Positions 9,008-18,318 of a stretch of DNA of 64,000 nt are shown piece after piece (the stretch's first letter is position 1; each line of letters starts with the position of its first letter). The notes beneath the pieces are model-generated. The model worked only from the letters and a program-made list of their open reading frames with translations. It was not told the DNA's origin and did not search any database. The position numbers and the translations under genes were made by a program. Source of the stretch: Azonexaceae bacterium (lineage in GTDB: Bacteria; Pseudomonadota; Gammaproteobacteria; Burkholderiales; Rhodocyclaceae); assembly GCA_009469675.1 (NCBI GenBank), contig SSSZ01000029.1, forward strand, positions 1 to 64,000, given 5' to 3'.

Positions 9008-10786
9008 ATGAAGAGCACAATCCCCAGTGCGATCGCCATGGCGCTGCTGCTGGCGGCCTGTGCCGCACCGACGCCGCGGGAACCCACCAAGGGGCACCTC
9101 GCCGCCGAGGCCGTGCGCGCCGCACCGGCCGGCGACATCCCGGCGCCGGTCCAGCAGACCCTGGCCCTGCCCAAGCCCCGCGCCCTGCCCAAGGCGGAAA
9201 CTTACAGCGTGGTGGTGAACAATGTCCCGGTCAAGGATCTGCTTTTTGTTCTCGCCCGGGATGCCAAGCTCAACGTCGATATCCACGAAGGCATCAGCGG
9301 CAACGTCACCCTCAACGCCATCGACCAGACCCTGCCCCAACTCCTGTCGCGCATCGCAAAGCAGGTTGATATGCGGTTCGAACTCGACGGCCCGAACCTG
9401 GCGGTCATGCCCGATTCGCCTTTCCTCAAGCATTACAAAGTCGACTATGTGAACATGGCGCGCACCATCTCGGCGACGGTTTCGGCGAACAGCCAGATCG
9501 CCACCGGAGCGACGCCCACCGGCGCGGCCAGCCCCGGAGCAAGCGGCAATATCTCGAGTACGCGTATCGAAAATGTCTCAAAAAACCAGTTCTGGGAGCA
9601 GTTGGAAAAGAACATCAAGGACATCCTGCGGGAAACCGACAAAATCCTTCCTGAGGGGTCGAGCGAAACGGTGACCGAACAATCGGTCAATCAGAGTGCG
9701 ACGGGCGTCGCCGCACTGCCCCACGCCACCGGCCAGCGGGCCGCCCAGGCGGTCGCCAACGCGCTCGCCGCCAACCCCTCGCCGGCCAGCACCAGCCAGG
9801 GGCTGGGAACGACCGTGGTGCGCCGCAGCACCATTCGCGAAGCGGCCTCGGTCATCGTCAACGCCGAAAGCGGCATCGTCACGGTGCGCGCTACCGGACG
9901 TCAACACGAGCGCATCCAGGAGTTCATCGACCGCGTGGTCAGTTCGGTCCGGCGGCAAGTGATGATCGAAGCGACGATCGTCGAAGTCACCCTGGGGAAA
10001 GGCTACGAACAAGGAATCGACTGGAGCCGCTTGATCGGACCGGGAAAGTTTGCCCTGGCCCTCAATACGCTGCGCGCCACCAATAGCGCCAACAACCTGA
10101 CCTACAAGGGAACCACCGTGGAGACGGGCATCCGCCTCCTGGAAACCTTCGGTAACGCCCGGGTACTTTCCAGCCCGCGCCTGTCGGTGCTCAACAATCA
10201 AACCGCCCTGCTGAAGGTTGTGGAAAACCTGGTCTATTTCAACGTCAAGGCCGACGTGACCGCGGGAAATCTCAACGCCAACCCGGTCATTGCCTTTACC
10301 ACCACGCCGCAAACCGTGTCGGTCGGCATGGTACTCGCCGTGACGCCGCAGATCGGAGAAACCGACTCGATCATTCTCAACGTCAGGCCAACCATCACCA
10401 GCGTCGCCGATTTCGTCAAGGATCCCAACCCCAACCTCACCGCCGTTAGCAACAGCATCCCCCAGATTCGCACCCGGGAGATCGAGTCGGTCATGCGCGT
10501 CGGCAATGGCGACATCGCCGTGCTGGGCGGCCTGATGGAAGACCGTGTCGATTACAACAACAATCGTGTCCCCGTGGTCGGCCAAATCCCGCTCATCGGC
10601 GAAGCGTTCAACAACCGCAACAACTCGGCCAGCAAATCCGAACTGGTCATCTTCCTCCGCCCCGTGGTCATCAAGGACGCCAGCCTGAGCGGCGATTACG
10701 CGGGGCTGCGGGATTTGCTGCCGGACGGTGACTTCTTCCGGGCGCCCCCCGAGGCGCAGCCCTTCAACGTGGCGCCGCGTCATTAG
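9008..10786 (+). CDS. Secretin, MshL/PilQ-like outer-membrane lipoprotein
   Basis: 592 aa; forms the multimeric outer-membrane gate of the pilus or pseudopilus. A lipoprotein signal peptide ends at LLLAAC (Cys18). An N-terminal STN-like domain follows (VVNNVPVKDLLFVLARDAKLNVDI begins it, about residues 68-145), then a Ser/Thr/Ala-rich insert and the secretin core (EATIVEVTL, NARVLSSPRLSVLNNQTALL, VGMVLAVTPQIG) ending with the C-terminal secretin signature VPVVGQIPLIGEAFNNR and ELVIFLRPVVI. RBS GAGGGAAAGGG. The layout is closest to MshL. The next gene begins 12 bases after the stop. Confidence 0.92.
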   Translation: MKSTIPSAIAMALLLAACAAPTPREPTKGHLAAEAVRAAPAGDIPAPVQQTLALPKPRALPKAETYSVVVNNVPVKDLLFVLARDAKLNVDIHEGISGNVTLNAIDQTLPQLLSRIAKQVDMRFELDGPNLAVMPDSPFLKHYKVDYVNMARTISATVSANSQIATGATPTGAASPGASGNISSTRIENVSKNQFWEQLEKNIKDILRETDKILPEGSSETVTEQSVNQSATGVAALPHATGQRAAQAVANALAANPSPASTSQGLGTTVVRRSTIREAASVIVNAESGIVTVRATGRQHERIQEFIDRVVSSVRRQVMIEATIVEVTLGKGYEQGIDWSRLIGPGKFALALNTLRATNSANNLTYKGTTVETGIRLLETFGNARVLSSPRLSVLNNQTALLKVVENLVYFNVKADVTAGNLNANPVIAFTTTPQTVSVGMVLAVTPQIGETDSIILNVRPTITSVADFVKDPNPNLTAVSNSIPQIRTREIESVMRVGNGDIAVLGGLMEDRVDYNNNRVPVVGQIPLIGEAFNNRNNSASKSELVIFLRPVVIKDASLSGDYAGLRDLLPDGDFFRAPPEAQPFNVAPRH

Positions 10787-10798
10787 GAATAAGGGTCC

Positions 10799-12007
10799 AT
10801 GAGCCTCCTGATGGATGCCCTCAAGCGGGCCGAGGAAACCAAGCAGGATGCGGCCCGCCAGATGACCAACGGCGGCCGTCCGGCGCCCGGCAACCTGGCC
10901 CTTGAGCCGCTGGGGGCGCCACCCCAGACCCTGCCCGAACTGGGCCCCCATATCGACGCCCTCGACGCCGACCTGGCCGCCACCGCGGGCCGCCCGGCGC
11001 CCACCGCGGCCCCGCCCCGCCCGGCCTTCGCCGACGATGCCAACCGGGAAGCCGTACGCAACGCCTTTGCCGCCAAGACCTCCCCAGCCCCCAGCCGCCA
11101 GCCGATGTGGATCGCCCTGGGTATCCTCGTCGTCGCCGCAGCCGGGATCGGCGCCTACGTCTGGTACGAACTGAACCACCTGGGCGGCTCCCTGGCCCGG
11201 CCGGCCCCCGCCGCCCCTCCGCCGCCGGCGGCGACAGCGCCCGCGCCACCGGCACCGAGCGTTCTCCCGGCAGCCCTCCCGGCGGCCGCTTCGCCGCCGG
11301 CCCAGGCCATCCCGGCGGCGCCCGCGGCGTTCGCTCCGGCGACCAGAACTAGCGGCACCCCGGCAGCGGCGCCTCACCACCCCGCCGACAACGCGGCCGA
11401 ACGGGCGCCCCCGGGAGTACGCCTGGTCAAAACCCGGCCCGAACCCGACGCCAACGTCAGCCGCGGTTACCAGAACCTGCAGGGCAACGCCCTCGAAGCC
11501 GCCCGGCGGGATTATGAAAAAGCGCTGCAGGCCGACCCCAGGAACGTCGACGCCCTGCTCGGCCTGGCCGCCATCGCCCAGAAACAGGGCCGCGGCGGCG
11601 ATGCCGACCGCCTGCACCAGACGGCCCTGGAGGCCGATCCCAAGGATGCCACCGCCCTGGCGGCGGTGATCGGCGGCAACGCGGCGGTCGATCCCACGGC
11701 GGCAGAAAGCCGCCTGAAAACCCTGCTGGCCGCCCAGCCGGAGTCGGCGGCCCTCAACTTCGCCCTGGGCAATCTCTACGCCCGCCAGGGCCGCTGGGCC
11801 GATGCTCAGCCGGCCTATTTCAACGCCGTCGCGGCCGATGGCGACAACCCGGATTACCTGATGAACCTGGCGGTCAGCCTCGATCATCTGCGCCAGCCCC
11901 GGCTCGCCGCCCAGCATTACAGGCTGGCCCTGGAGGCGGCCGAGAAGCGCCCCCCCGCCTTCGAGCGGGAGCGCATCAGGAAGCGCCTGCAAGAGCTTCA
12001 GCCCTAG
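10799..12007 (+). CDS. TPR-repeat protein, MshN-like
   Basis: 402 aa. It opens with MSLLMDALKRAEETKQ, the conserved amphipathic start of MshN-type and related pilus/secretion TPR proteins. A single transmembrane helix lies at about residues 103-122 (WIALGILVVAAAGIGAYVWY), followed by a long Pro/Ala-rich periplasmic spacer and at least four TPR-like helical repeats (GNALEAARRDYEKALQADP, RWADAQPAYFNAVAADGDNP, PRLAAQHYRLALEAAE). Such proteins act as periplasmic adaptors between inner-membrane machinery and secretin. It lies between secretin and extension ATPase genes with 4-12 base gaps. Confidence 0.82.
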   Translation: MSLLMDALKRAEETKQDAARQMTNGGRPAPGNLALEPLGAPPQTLPELGPHIDALDADLAATAGRPAPTAAPPRPAFADDANREAVRNAFAAKTSPAPSRQPMWIALGILVVAAAGIGAYVWYELNHLGGSLARPAPAAPPPPAATAPAPPAPSVLPAALPAAASPPAQAIPAAPAAFAPATRTSGTPAAAPHHPADNAAERAPPGVRLVKTRPEPDANVSRGYQNLQGNALEAARRDYEKALQADPRNVDALLGLAAIAQKQGRGGDADRLHQTALEADPKDATALAAVIGGNAAVDPTAAESRLKTLLAAQPESAALNFALGNLYARQGRWADAQPAYFNAVAADGDNPDYLMNLAVSLDHLRQPRLAAQHYRLALEAAEKRPPAFERERIRKRLQELQP

Positions 12008-12011
12008 AGCC

Positions 12012-13718
12012 ATGAACGCGCCCACGCTGCAGCGCCGCCCCCTCGGCCAGATCCTGATTGCGGAAGGCATCCTGTCCGAAGACCAGCTGCGCATCGCCCT
12101 GCTCGAGCAGATGAAATCCAACCAGCCGATCGGCAAGCTGCTGGTTTCCCTGGGATTCGTCTCCGAGGCCACCCTGCGCGAAGCCCTCTCGGAGAGCCTG
12201 GGCAAGCAGAGCGTCGACCTCAGCCACGCCGTGGTGGACCCCCAGGCCTTGAAGCTGGTTCCCCGCGAAGTCGCCAAGCGGCACCACCTCCTGCCGCTCG
12301 ATTTCGACGGGGCCAACCACCGCCTCACCCTGGCCGTGGCCGACATCAACGACATCGTGGGCCTCGACCGGGTGCGCTCGATCATCCCCGACGGGGTCGA
12401 CATCGACGCCCTGCTCGCCGGCGAATCGGAAATCGACCGCGCCATCGACCAGTACTACGGCCACGAGCTTTCCATCGACGGCATCCTGCACGAGATCGAA
12501 ACCGGCGAGATCGACTGGAAAAGCCTCGCCGTCACCGACAACGAATACAGCCAGCCGGTGGTGCGGCTCATCGATTCGATCCTCACCGACGCCGTCAAGC
12601 GGGAGGCTTCCGACATCCACTTCGAGCCGGAAGCCAACTTCCTGCGCATCCGCTACCGCATCGACGGCATGCTGCGCCAGATCCGCGCCCTGCACAAATC
12701 CTACTGGCCGGCCATGACGGTGCGCATCAAGGTACTCTCGGGCATGAACATCGCCGAGATGCGCGCCCCCCAGGACGGTCGCATCGGCCTTTCCGTCTCG
12801 GGCCGCCAGGTCGATTTCCGGGTGGCCTGCCAACCGACCATCCACGGCGAGAACATCGTGCTCCGCGTCCTCGACCGGCAGAAGGGCATCGTTCCCCTCG
12901 AAGGCCTGGGGCTGGCCGACGAGCACCTGCAGCAGTTGAAGCTGATGATCGCCCGGCCCGAGGGCATCATCCTGGTCACCGGCCCCACCGGCAGCGGCAA
13001 GACGACGACGCTCTACTCGGTGTTGAATCACATCAACAGCGAGGGCATCCACATCATGACCCTGGAAGACCCGGTGGAATACCCCATGGCGCTGGTCCGC
13101 CAGACCTCGGTGGCCGACGCCGCCAAGCTCGACTTCGCCAACGGCATCCGCTCGATGATGCGCCAGGATCCCGACGTCATCCTGGTGGGCGAGGTGCGCG
13201 ACGCCGAAACGGCCGAAATGGCCTTCCGCGCCGCCATGACCGGCCACCAGGTGTATACCACCCTGCACACCAACTCGGCGATCGGCGCCATTCCCCGGCT
13301 GCTCGACATCGGCGTGGTCCCCGATGTGATGGCCGGCAACATCATCGGCATCATCGCCCAACGCCTGGTGCGGCGCCTCTGCGACCACTGCAAGTCGCCC
13401 TACAACGCCGAAGCCCACGAAATGCGCCTGATCGGCGTCACCACCGAAGCGCTGCGCCCCCAGCTCTACCGCGCCACCGGCTGCGAGCACTGCGACTTCC
13501 AGGGCTACCGCGGCCGCCTGGCGATCATGGAACTCCTGCGCATCGAAAGCGGCATCGACGAACTGATCTCGCGCCGCGCCACCATGCACGAAATCCGTGC
13601 CAAGGCGCAACAGCGGGGCTTCACCACCCTGGCCGACGACGGCCTGCGGCGGGTTCTCGACGGCACCACGTCCCTGGAGGAACTGGGGCGGGTGGTCGAC
13701 CTCACCGACCGGATGTAG
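12012..13718 (+). CDS. GspE/PilB/MshE-type assembly ATPase with c-di-GMP-binding MshEN domain
   Basis: 568-residue hexameric ATPase that powers fibre polymerisation. Residues about 6-60 match the MshEN pattern (R-x-LG...EG...L..AL..Q....GK.L...G), including RRPLGQILIAEG and ALLEQMKSNQPIGKLL, the class that binds cyclic di-GMP. The motor has GPTGSGKTTTLYS (Walker A), LEDPVEYP (Asp box), DVILVGEVRDAETAE (Walker B) and the His box TLHTNSA. Near the C-terminus CDHC and CEHC form a tetracysteine zinc motif as in GspE. Gap of 4 bases to the TPR gene and 2 bases to the platform gene. Confidence 0.93.
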   Translation: MNAPTLQRRPLGQILIAEGILSEDQLRIALLEQMKSNQPIGKLLVSLGFVSEATLREALSESLGKQSVDLSHAVVDPQALKLVPREVAKRHHLLPLDFDGANHRLTLAVADINDIVGLDRVRSIIPDGVDIDALLAGESEIDRAIDQYYGHELSIDGILHEIETGEIDWKSLAVTDNEYSQPVVRLIDSILTDAVKREASDIHFEPEANFLRIRYRIDGMLRQIRALHKSYWPAMTVRIKVLSGMNIAEMRAPQDGRIGLSVSGRQVDFRVACQPTIHGENIVLRVLDRQKGIVPLEGLGLADEHLQQLKLMIARPEGIILVTGPTGSGKTTTLYSVLNHINSEGIHIMTLEDPVEYPMALVRQTSVADAAKLDFANGIRSMMRQDPDVILVGEVRDAETAEMAFRAAMTGHQVYTTLHTNSAIGAIPRLLDIGVVPDVMAGNIIGIIAQRLVRRLCDHCKSPYNAEAHEMRLIGVTTEALRPQLYRATGCEHCDFQGYRGRLAIMELLRIESGIDELISRRATMHEIRAKAQQRGFTTLADDGLRRVLDGTTSLEELGRVVDLTDRM

Positions 13719-13720
13719 CC

Positions 13721-14920
13721 GTGCTCTTCGACTACAAAGCCGTGAGTGCCGACGGCCGCCGGGTTCTGGGGCGAATCGACGCGATCAACCTGATCGACCT
13801 GGAAATGCGCCTGAAGCGCATGGAGCTCGATCTCATCACGGGGCAACCCGTGCTCTATCGCAGCCTCTTCGGCGGCGGGCGCATTCCCCGCCGGGAACTC
13901 ATCAATTTCTGCTTTCATCTGGAACAGCTCACCGGCTCCGGCGTTCCCATCCTCGACGGTCTGTCCGATCTGCGGGACTCCCTCGAACACCCGCGCTTCC
14001 GCGAAATCGTCGCCGGCCTGATCGAAAGCATCGAAGGCGGCCAGACCCTGTCCCAGGCGATGGACACGCATCCCCACGTCTTTTCCAAGGTCTTCGTCAG
14101 CCTCATCCGCGCCGGCGAAGCCTCGGGCGATCTGCCCCAGGTGCTGGAAAATCTGACCCAATCCCTCAAATGGGAGGACGAACTGGCCTCCCACAGCAAA
14201 AAGCTGCTCCTCTATCCGGCCTTCGTCGGCACCATCGTGCTCGCGGCAACCCTATTCCTGATGGTCTACATGGTGCCCCAGCTCAAGGTCTTCGTCCGCA
14301 ACATGGGGCAGACGCTGCCGCCCCAGACCCAGGCCCTGTTCTTCGTTTCCGACCTGCTCACCCAGTACTGGTTCGTCTTCGCGGCACTCCCCGTCGTCGC
14401 CGTCGTCGGCCTGCAAATCGCCCTGCGCACCAACCCCCTGGCCCGCGCCCGGGTCGACGGCCTCAAGCTGCACATTCCGGTACTCGGCGAAATCCTCAAA
14501 AAGATCATCCTCTCGCGCTTCGCCAATACCTTCGCCATGCTCTATGCTTCGGGCATCCCGGTCCTCGATTCGATCCGGAGCACCCAGGACGTGGTCGGCA
14601 ACCGGGTGGTCCAGATCGCCCTGGAACGGGTGGAACAGTCGATCCGCGAAGGCAAGAACGTCGCCATCGCCTTCCATGACGTGGGTCTCTTCCCGCCCCT
14701 CGTGGTGCGCATGCTGCGGGTCGGCGAAAACACCGGCGGCCTCGACAAGGCCTTGCGCAACGTCAGCTATTTCTACAACCGCGACGTCAAGGAATCGGTC
14801 GAACGCGCCCAGGCCATGATCGAACCGCTGCTCACCCTCATCATGGGCGCTCTGCTCGGCTGGATCATGCTCTCGGTCATCGGCCCCATCTACGACGTCA
14901 TCGCCAGGCTCAAGCCGTGA
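13721..14920 (+). CDS. GspF/PilC/MshG-type platform protein
   Basis: 399-residue inner-membrane platform that couples the ATPase to pilin insertion. It carries two GspF repeats: EQLTGSGVPILDGLSDLRDSL and FAMLYASGIPVLDSIRSTQDV, each followed by LIRAGEASGDL / MLRVGENTGGL, and three membrane segments (about 166-190, 215-235, 370-392). The start is GTG at 13721, two bases after the ATPase stop. The stop overlaps the next start (GTGA). Confidence 0.92.
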   Translation: MLFDYKAVSADGRRVLGRIDAINLIDLEMRLKRMELDLITGQPVLYRSLFGGGRIPRRELINFCFHLEQLTGSGVPILDGLSDLRDSLEHPRFREIVAGLIESIEGGQTLSQAMDTHPHVFSKVFVSLIRAGEASGDLPQVLENLTQSLKWEDELASHSKKLLLYPAFVGTIVLAATLFLMVYMVPQLKVFVRNMGQTLPPQTQALFFVSDLLTQYWFVFAALPVVAVVGLQIALRTNPLARARVDGLKLHIPVLGEILKKIILSRFANTFAMLYASGIPVLDSIRSTQDVVGNRVVQIALERVEQSIREGKNVAIAFHDVGLFPPLVVRMLRVGENTGGLDKALRNVSYFYNRDVKESVERAQAMIEPLLTLIMGALLGWIMLSVIGPIYDVIARLKP

Positions 14921-16452
14921 CCGTCCAGCGCATCCTCTACCTCAACACCCACCGCCTGTCGGCCTACGCCTGGGACAGCGGCCACGTCGCGCTGGAAGAA
15001 GTGTTCGAGGCGACGCCCGAGGACCAGGGGCGGTTCACCGCCTATCTGCGCCGCCACTCGCGCCGCCCCCTGCGCCTCCTGTGCAACGTTGCCGAGGAAA
15101 GCCACCAGGTCGAGACCATCCCCTTCCTCCGCGGCGCCGACCGGGAACTCCTGCTCGAACGCAAGGCGAGCCAGCTCTTCTTCGGCACCGCCCTCACCGC
15201 CTCCACCTCCCTGGGCTACGAAAAGGATCGCCGCAAGAACGAACGGGTTCTCGTCTCGGCCCTCACCAACCCCCTTCACCTGCAACCGTGGCTGAACGGC
15301 ATCGCCGAAGCGGAGGTGCCGCTGGCCGGGGTATATACCATCTCCCAACTGGGCGGCCGCCTGTTGCGGCGCATCGCCCAGGTGCCACCCCGGTGCCTTC
15401 TGCTCACCCTGCAGGACCATTCGATCCGGGAAAGCTATCTGGCCGACGGCGTACCGGTTTTTTCCCGCATGGCGCCGCTCTTCGACGGCAGCCTGGCGGG
15501 AATCGCCACCACCTTCGCCACCGAAGGGGCCAAACTCCACCAATACCTGGTCAGCCAGCGGCAGATCGGCCGCAACGATCGGCTGCCAGTCTTTGTTGTC
15601 ATCCACCCCGAGGCCGTCGAGGTCGTCCGCTCGGTCTGCTCGGCCCCCGGCGCCACCGACTACCAGATTGTCGACAGCGGCCAGGCCGCGGCGCGCCTGG
15701 GGCTGCGCAACCCGCCCGCCGACGCCCATTGCGAAAATCTCTTCGTCCACCTGCTGGCCACCTCGCCGCCCCGGGAGCAATTCGTGGCCGAGGAAAACCG
15801 CCGCGATTTCCGCCTCTATCAGTTGCGCCGGGGACTCCTCGGGGCCGGCGTGCTCGCGCTGCTCGCAGCCCTGCTCTTTGCCGGCAAGCAATTGGCCGAA
15901 ACCCACCAGAACCGCAGCGAAGGCGCCGACCTGATCGCCGCCGAGTACGATATGGACCGGCGCTACCGGCAGATCACCGCCGCCTTCCCGCAACTGGGGG
16001 TGAGCAACGACACCCTGCGCCGGGTCGTCGGCCGCTATCAGGAGTGGCGGCGGGTCCAGCGCCAGCCCGGCGATACCTATCGCCACATCGGGCGGGCCAT
16101 GGACCAGTCCCCGGCGATCGAACTCGAAGCCATCGAATGGCGCCTGGGCGCCGACAGCGGCCCCGGCGGTAATTCGCCGTCCAACCGCAGCCCTTTGCTC
16201 CAGGCGGGCGAAGAAATCGCCGTCGTCAAAGGCGTCGTCCGGGTCGCCCCCGACGCCCAGCCGCGCCAGGTTCTTGCCGCCTTCGAGCAATTCGTCTCCC
16301 TGCTCCAGAGCGGCCCGGAAATCCGCGTCACGGTACTCCAGCGCCCCTTCGACATCGAATCCGGGCGCACGCTCAAAGGCGGCGACCGCGAAGACCAAAG
16401 CGCCCAGCCCCGAAGCTTCGCCGTTCAACTCGCCCGGAAGTTGCCAGCATGA
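14917..16452 (+). CDS. PilM-like / PilN-like fusion protein of the pilus inner-membrane platform
   Basis: 511 aa, GTG start overlapping the platform gene stop by 4 bases. Residues 1 to about 295 look like a diverged actin-like PilM/GspL cytoplasmic domain (YEKDRRKNERVLVSAL, ...PLAGVYTISQLGGRLL). A single transmembrane helix follows at about 306-325 (LGAGVLALLAALLFAGKQL), then about 185 periplasmic residues with a coiled-coil and alpha/beta pattern reminiscent of PilN/GspL C-termini. In most pili PilM and PilN are separate. Similarity is by layout and position rather than strong motifs, so the assignment is moderate. Confidence 0.65.
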   Translation: MTVQRILYLNTHRLSAYAWDSGHVALEEVFEATPEDQGRFTAYLRRHSRRPLRLLCNVAEESHQVETIPFLRGADRELLLERKASQLFFGTALTASTSLGYEKDRRKNERVLVSALTNPLHLQPWLNGIAEAEVPLAGVYTISQLGGRLLRRIAQVPPRCLLLTLQDHSIRESYLADGVPVFSRMAPLFDGSLAGIATTFATEGAKLHQYLVSQRQIGRNDRLPVFVVIHPEAVEVVRSVCSAPGATDYQIVDSGQAAARLGLRNPPADAHCENLFVHLLATSPPREQFVAEENRRDFRLYQLRRGLLGAGVLALLAALLFAGKQLAETHQNRSEGADLIAAEYDMDRRYRQITAAFPQLGVSNDTLRRVVGRYQEWRRVQRQPGDTYRHIGRAMDQSPAIELEAIEWRLGADSGPGGNSPSNRSPLLQAGEEIAVVKGVVRVAPDAQPRQVLAAFEQFVSLLQSGPEIRVTVLQRPFDIESGRTLKGGDREDQSAQPRSFAVQLARKLPA

Positions 16453-17048
16453 ACCTGCAACTGCGCGACCTGAAAAAACTGCGCTGGCCCCTCGCCGTCT
16501 TCCTGGCGCTCCTCGCCATCGGCGGCCTGATCGCCTTCGAAGCCCGCGAGACGGCCCGGCAATCGGCCGCCGAACGCACCGCCGTGGCCGCCCGCCATCG
16601 GCAAGCAGAATTGCGCCTGCAGCAGGTCCGCACCGAGGAACAGGAAACCAAGGAAAAATCGGCCGTCTTTCTCCAGTTGACGGCGGCGGGAATCATCGGC
16701 GAGGAAAAGCGCCTGGAATGGACCGAATTGCTGCGTCAGATCCAGACCCAGCTCCGCCTGCCCGGCATGAGCTATGAATTCGCGCCCCAAACCAGCGCCG
16801 GCACGGCCGAATCCGACTACCGCTTTTACGCCAGCCCGATGAAGATCCGCCTCCAGTTGCTGCACGAAGAAGACCTCCTCGGTTTCATCGGCGCCCTGCA
16901 GAATCAAGCCAAGGCCCTGGTCCTGGTCCGAAGCTGCACGCTCCTCCGCCCCCCCGGGACGGCCGCTCCCGGCATCGCACTGACCGCCGACTGCGACATG
17001 GATTGGATCACCATCCGCGGCGCCGGCAACCAGGCCAAGCAGCCATGA
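16449..17048 (+). CDS. PilO/MshJ-like inner-membrane protein
   Basis: 199 aa with one N-terminal transmembrane helix (WPLAVFLALLAIGGLIAF), a coiled coil (about 38-70, RHRQAELRLQQVRTEEQETKEK) and a C-terminal ferredoxin-like region (MKIRLQLLHEEDLLGFIGAL). This is the PilO/GspM-type layout. It overlaps the preceding gene by 4 bases (ATGA) and the following one by 4. Two Cys residues (SCTLLRPP...TADCDMD) may form a disulfide. Confidence 0.72.
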   Translation: MNLQLRDLKKLRWPLAVFLALLAIGGLIAFEARETARQSAAERTAVAARHRQAELRLQQVRTEEQETKEKSAVFLQLTAAGIIGEEKRLEWTELLRQIQTQLRLPGMSYEFAPQTSAGTAESDYRFYASPMKIRLQLLHEEDLLGFIGALQNQAKALVLVRSCTLLRPPGTAAPGIALTADCDMDWITIRGAGNQAKQP

Positions 17049-17419
17049 AACCCGCCGGCTTTCTCCTCCTTGCCCTCTCCCTCGCGGCCGCCCCCGCCGC
17101 CGCCCAGACGGAACCCCTCGGCCGCCTGTTCTACACGCCCGAACAGCGCAGCGCCCTTGACCGCCTGCGGCTGCAAGGCCGCAGCGCCAGCCCCGACAAC
17201 GCGCCCCTCACCCTCAACGGCCGGGTAACCCGCAGCGGCGGTCGCAATACCGCCTGGATCAACGGCGTTCCCCTGGACGAGCAGGAAGCCCGGAGCCTCG
17301 GCCCCCTACCGGCCCGCCCCGGCGAAACCACCTTCGGCCCGACCCCCGGCGAAAAAACGGATTTGCTCAATGGCGGCACGATCACCGTCAAGCGACCACC
17401 GACCTCAAACCACCAGTAG
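17045..17419 (+). CDS. Small periplasmic protein, PilP/MshK-like
   Basis: 124 aa with a clear signal peptide (MKPAGFLLLALSLAAAPAAAQ). The mature part carries LFYTPEQRSALDRLRLQ and a short beta domain with LTLNGRVTRSGGRNTAWINGVPL, a pattern resembling MshK and the homology-region domain of PilP/GspC. It would lie in the periplasm between the platform proteins and the secretin. ATG at 17045 overlaps the preceding stop. Confidence 0.65.
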   Translation: MKPAGFLLLALSLAAAPAAAQTEPLGRLFYTPEQRSALDRLRLQGRSASPDNAPLTLNGRVTRSGGRNTAWINGVPLDEQEARSLGPLPARPGETTFGPTPGEKTDLLNGGTITVKRPPTSNHQ

Positions 17420-17421
17420 TT

Positions 17422-18318
17422 GTGCCAACCACCCATTCCCAACGCTCCACGGCAAAACACCAGGACGGAATCGTGCTCCTTGGCCTGGTCGCGGTTCTCG
17501 CCTTGGCATCAACGTTGATGCTGTTGAATCAGTTCAATCGAGGATTTACCCGCTCGAACCGCGAAGCGGAATCCTACAAAGCCCTGCTGCAAATTCGGGA
17601 AGCATTGATCGCCCGCGCAGTCGCCGACCTGAATCGGCCAGGAAGCCTTCCCTGTCCGGATATCAACGGCGACGGCACGCCTGAGCAAACACCAAGCGAC
17701 TGCGTCCAGTTCAGCGGCTGGTTACCTTGGCGAACCCTCGATCTTCCGGATTTGCGAGACAGCTCCGGAGAAAGATTCTGGTATGTCCTATCGCCAACAT
17801 TCCGCGACTTCGTAGCGGCTCAGCCAATCAATACCCTGACCAGTTCCACCCTTTCTTTAGACGGCAAAGGGCCAGTCGCCGCCTTGGTCATTGCACCCGG
17901 ACCGGCACTGCCGGGAAAAAATCGACCCAGCAACAACATCGGCGACTATCTCGACGGTGTAAATGGCACCTCCGGAACCAGCAATTTCATTTCTGGCCCC
18001 CAAAGCAACACTTTCAACGACCAGATTGTTGCTTTGGATTCTGCGAGCCTCATGTACGCCGTCGCTCCTCGCATCCTCTACACAGTGCGGGCTGCCATCA
18101 TCGCTGCGGGCGGTATGCTCCAAGACGCCGACACCGACGGAGATGGGTTTAGCGATGCTGGCGTAACCAGCGGGAAATTTCCATATAAGAATCCACTCTA
18201 CGCCCCCTTCCTTCCGGTTCCGGATTTCTTGCAAGCAAATAACTGGTATTCACTAATTAGCTATGATCGGGTCGCAAAGACCTTGAGCCTTAACGGGAGG
18301 AGCGTCTCTCTGCAATGA
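17422..18318 (+). CDS. Large minor-pilin-like protein (prepilin-type N-terminus)
   Basis: 298 aa from a GTG at 17422. The N-terminus has a probable prepilin cleavage site in HQDG-IVLLGLVAVLALAS, followed by a hydrophobic helix; Glu5 of classical pilins is absent, as in PilX/GspK-type tip subunits. The globular part contains LPCPDINGDGTPEQ, SGWLPWRTLDLPDLRDSSGERFWYVLS and a DADTDGDGFSDAGV segment that looks like a calcium-binding Asp/Gly loop. Base composition is clearly less GC-rich than the neighbouring assembly genes. It overlaps the next gene by 4 bases. Likely a minor or tip subunit. Confidence 0.75.
   Translation: MPTTHSQRSTAKHQDGIVLLGLVAVLALASTLMLLNQFNRGFTRSNREAESYKALLQIREALIARAVADLNRPGSLPCPDINGDGTPEQTPSDCVQFSGWLPWRTLDLPDLRDSSGERFWYVLSPTFRDFVAAQPINTLTSSTLSLDGKGPVAALVIAPGPALPGKNRPSNNIGDYLDGVNGTSGTSNFISGPQSNTFNDQIVALDSASLMYAVAPRILYTVRAAIIAAGGMLQDADTDGDGFSDAGVTSGKFPYKNPLYAPFLPVPDFLQANNWYSLISYDRVAKTLSLNGRSVSLQ

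Noticed and set aside
9578-12445. A 955-codon open frame on the minus strand across the secretin and TPR genes
   Set aside because: Composition is a high-GC shadow (Gly/Arg/Val-rich, no motifs); the plus-strand genes have clear families and RBSs.
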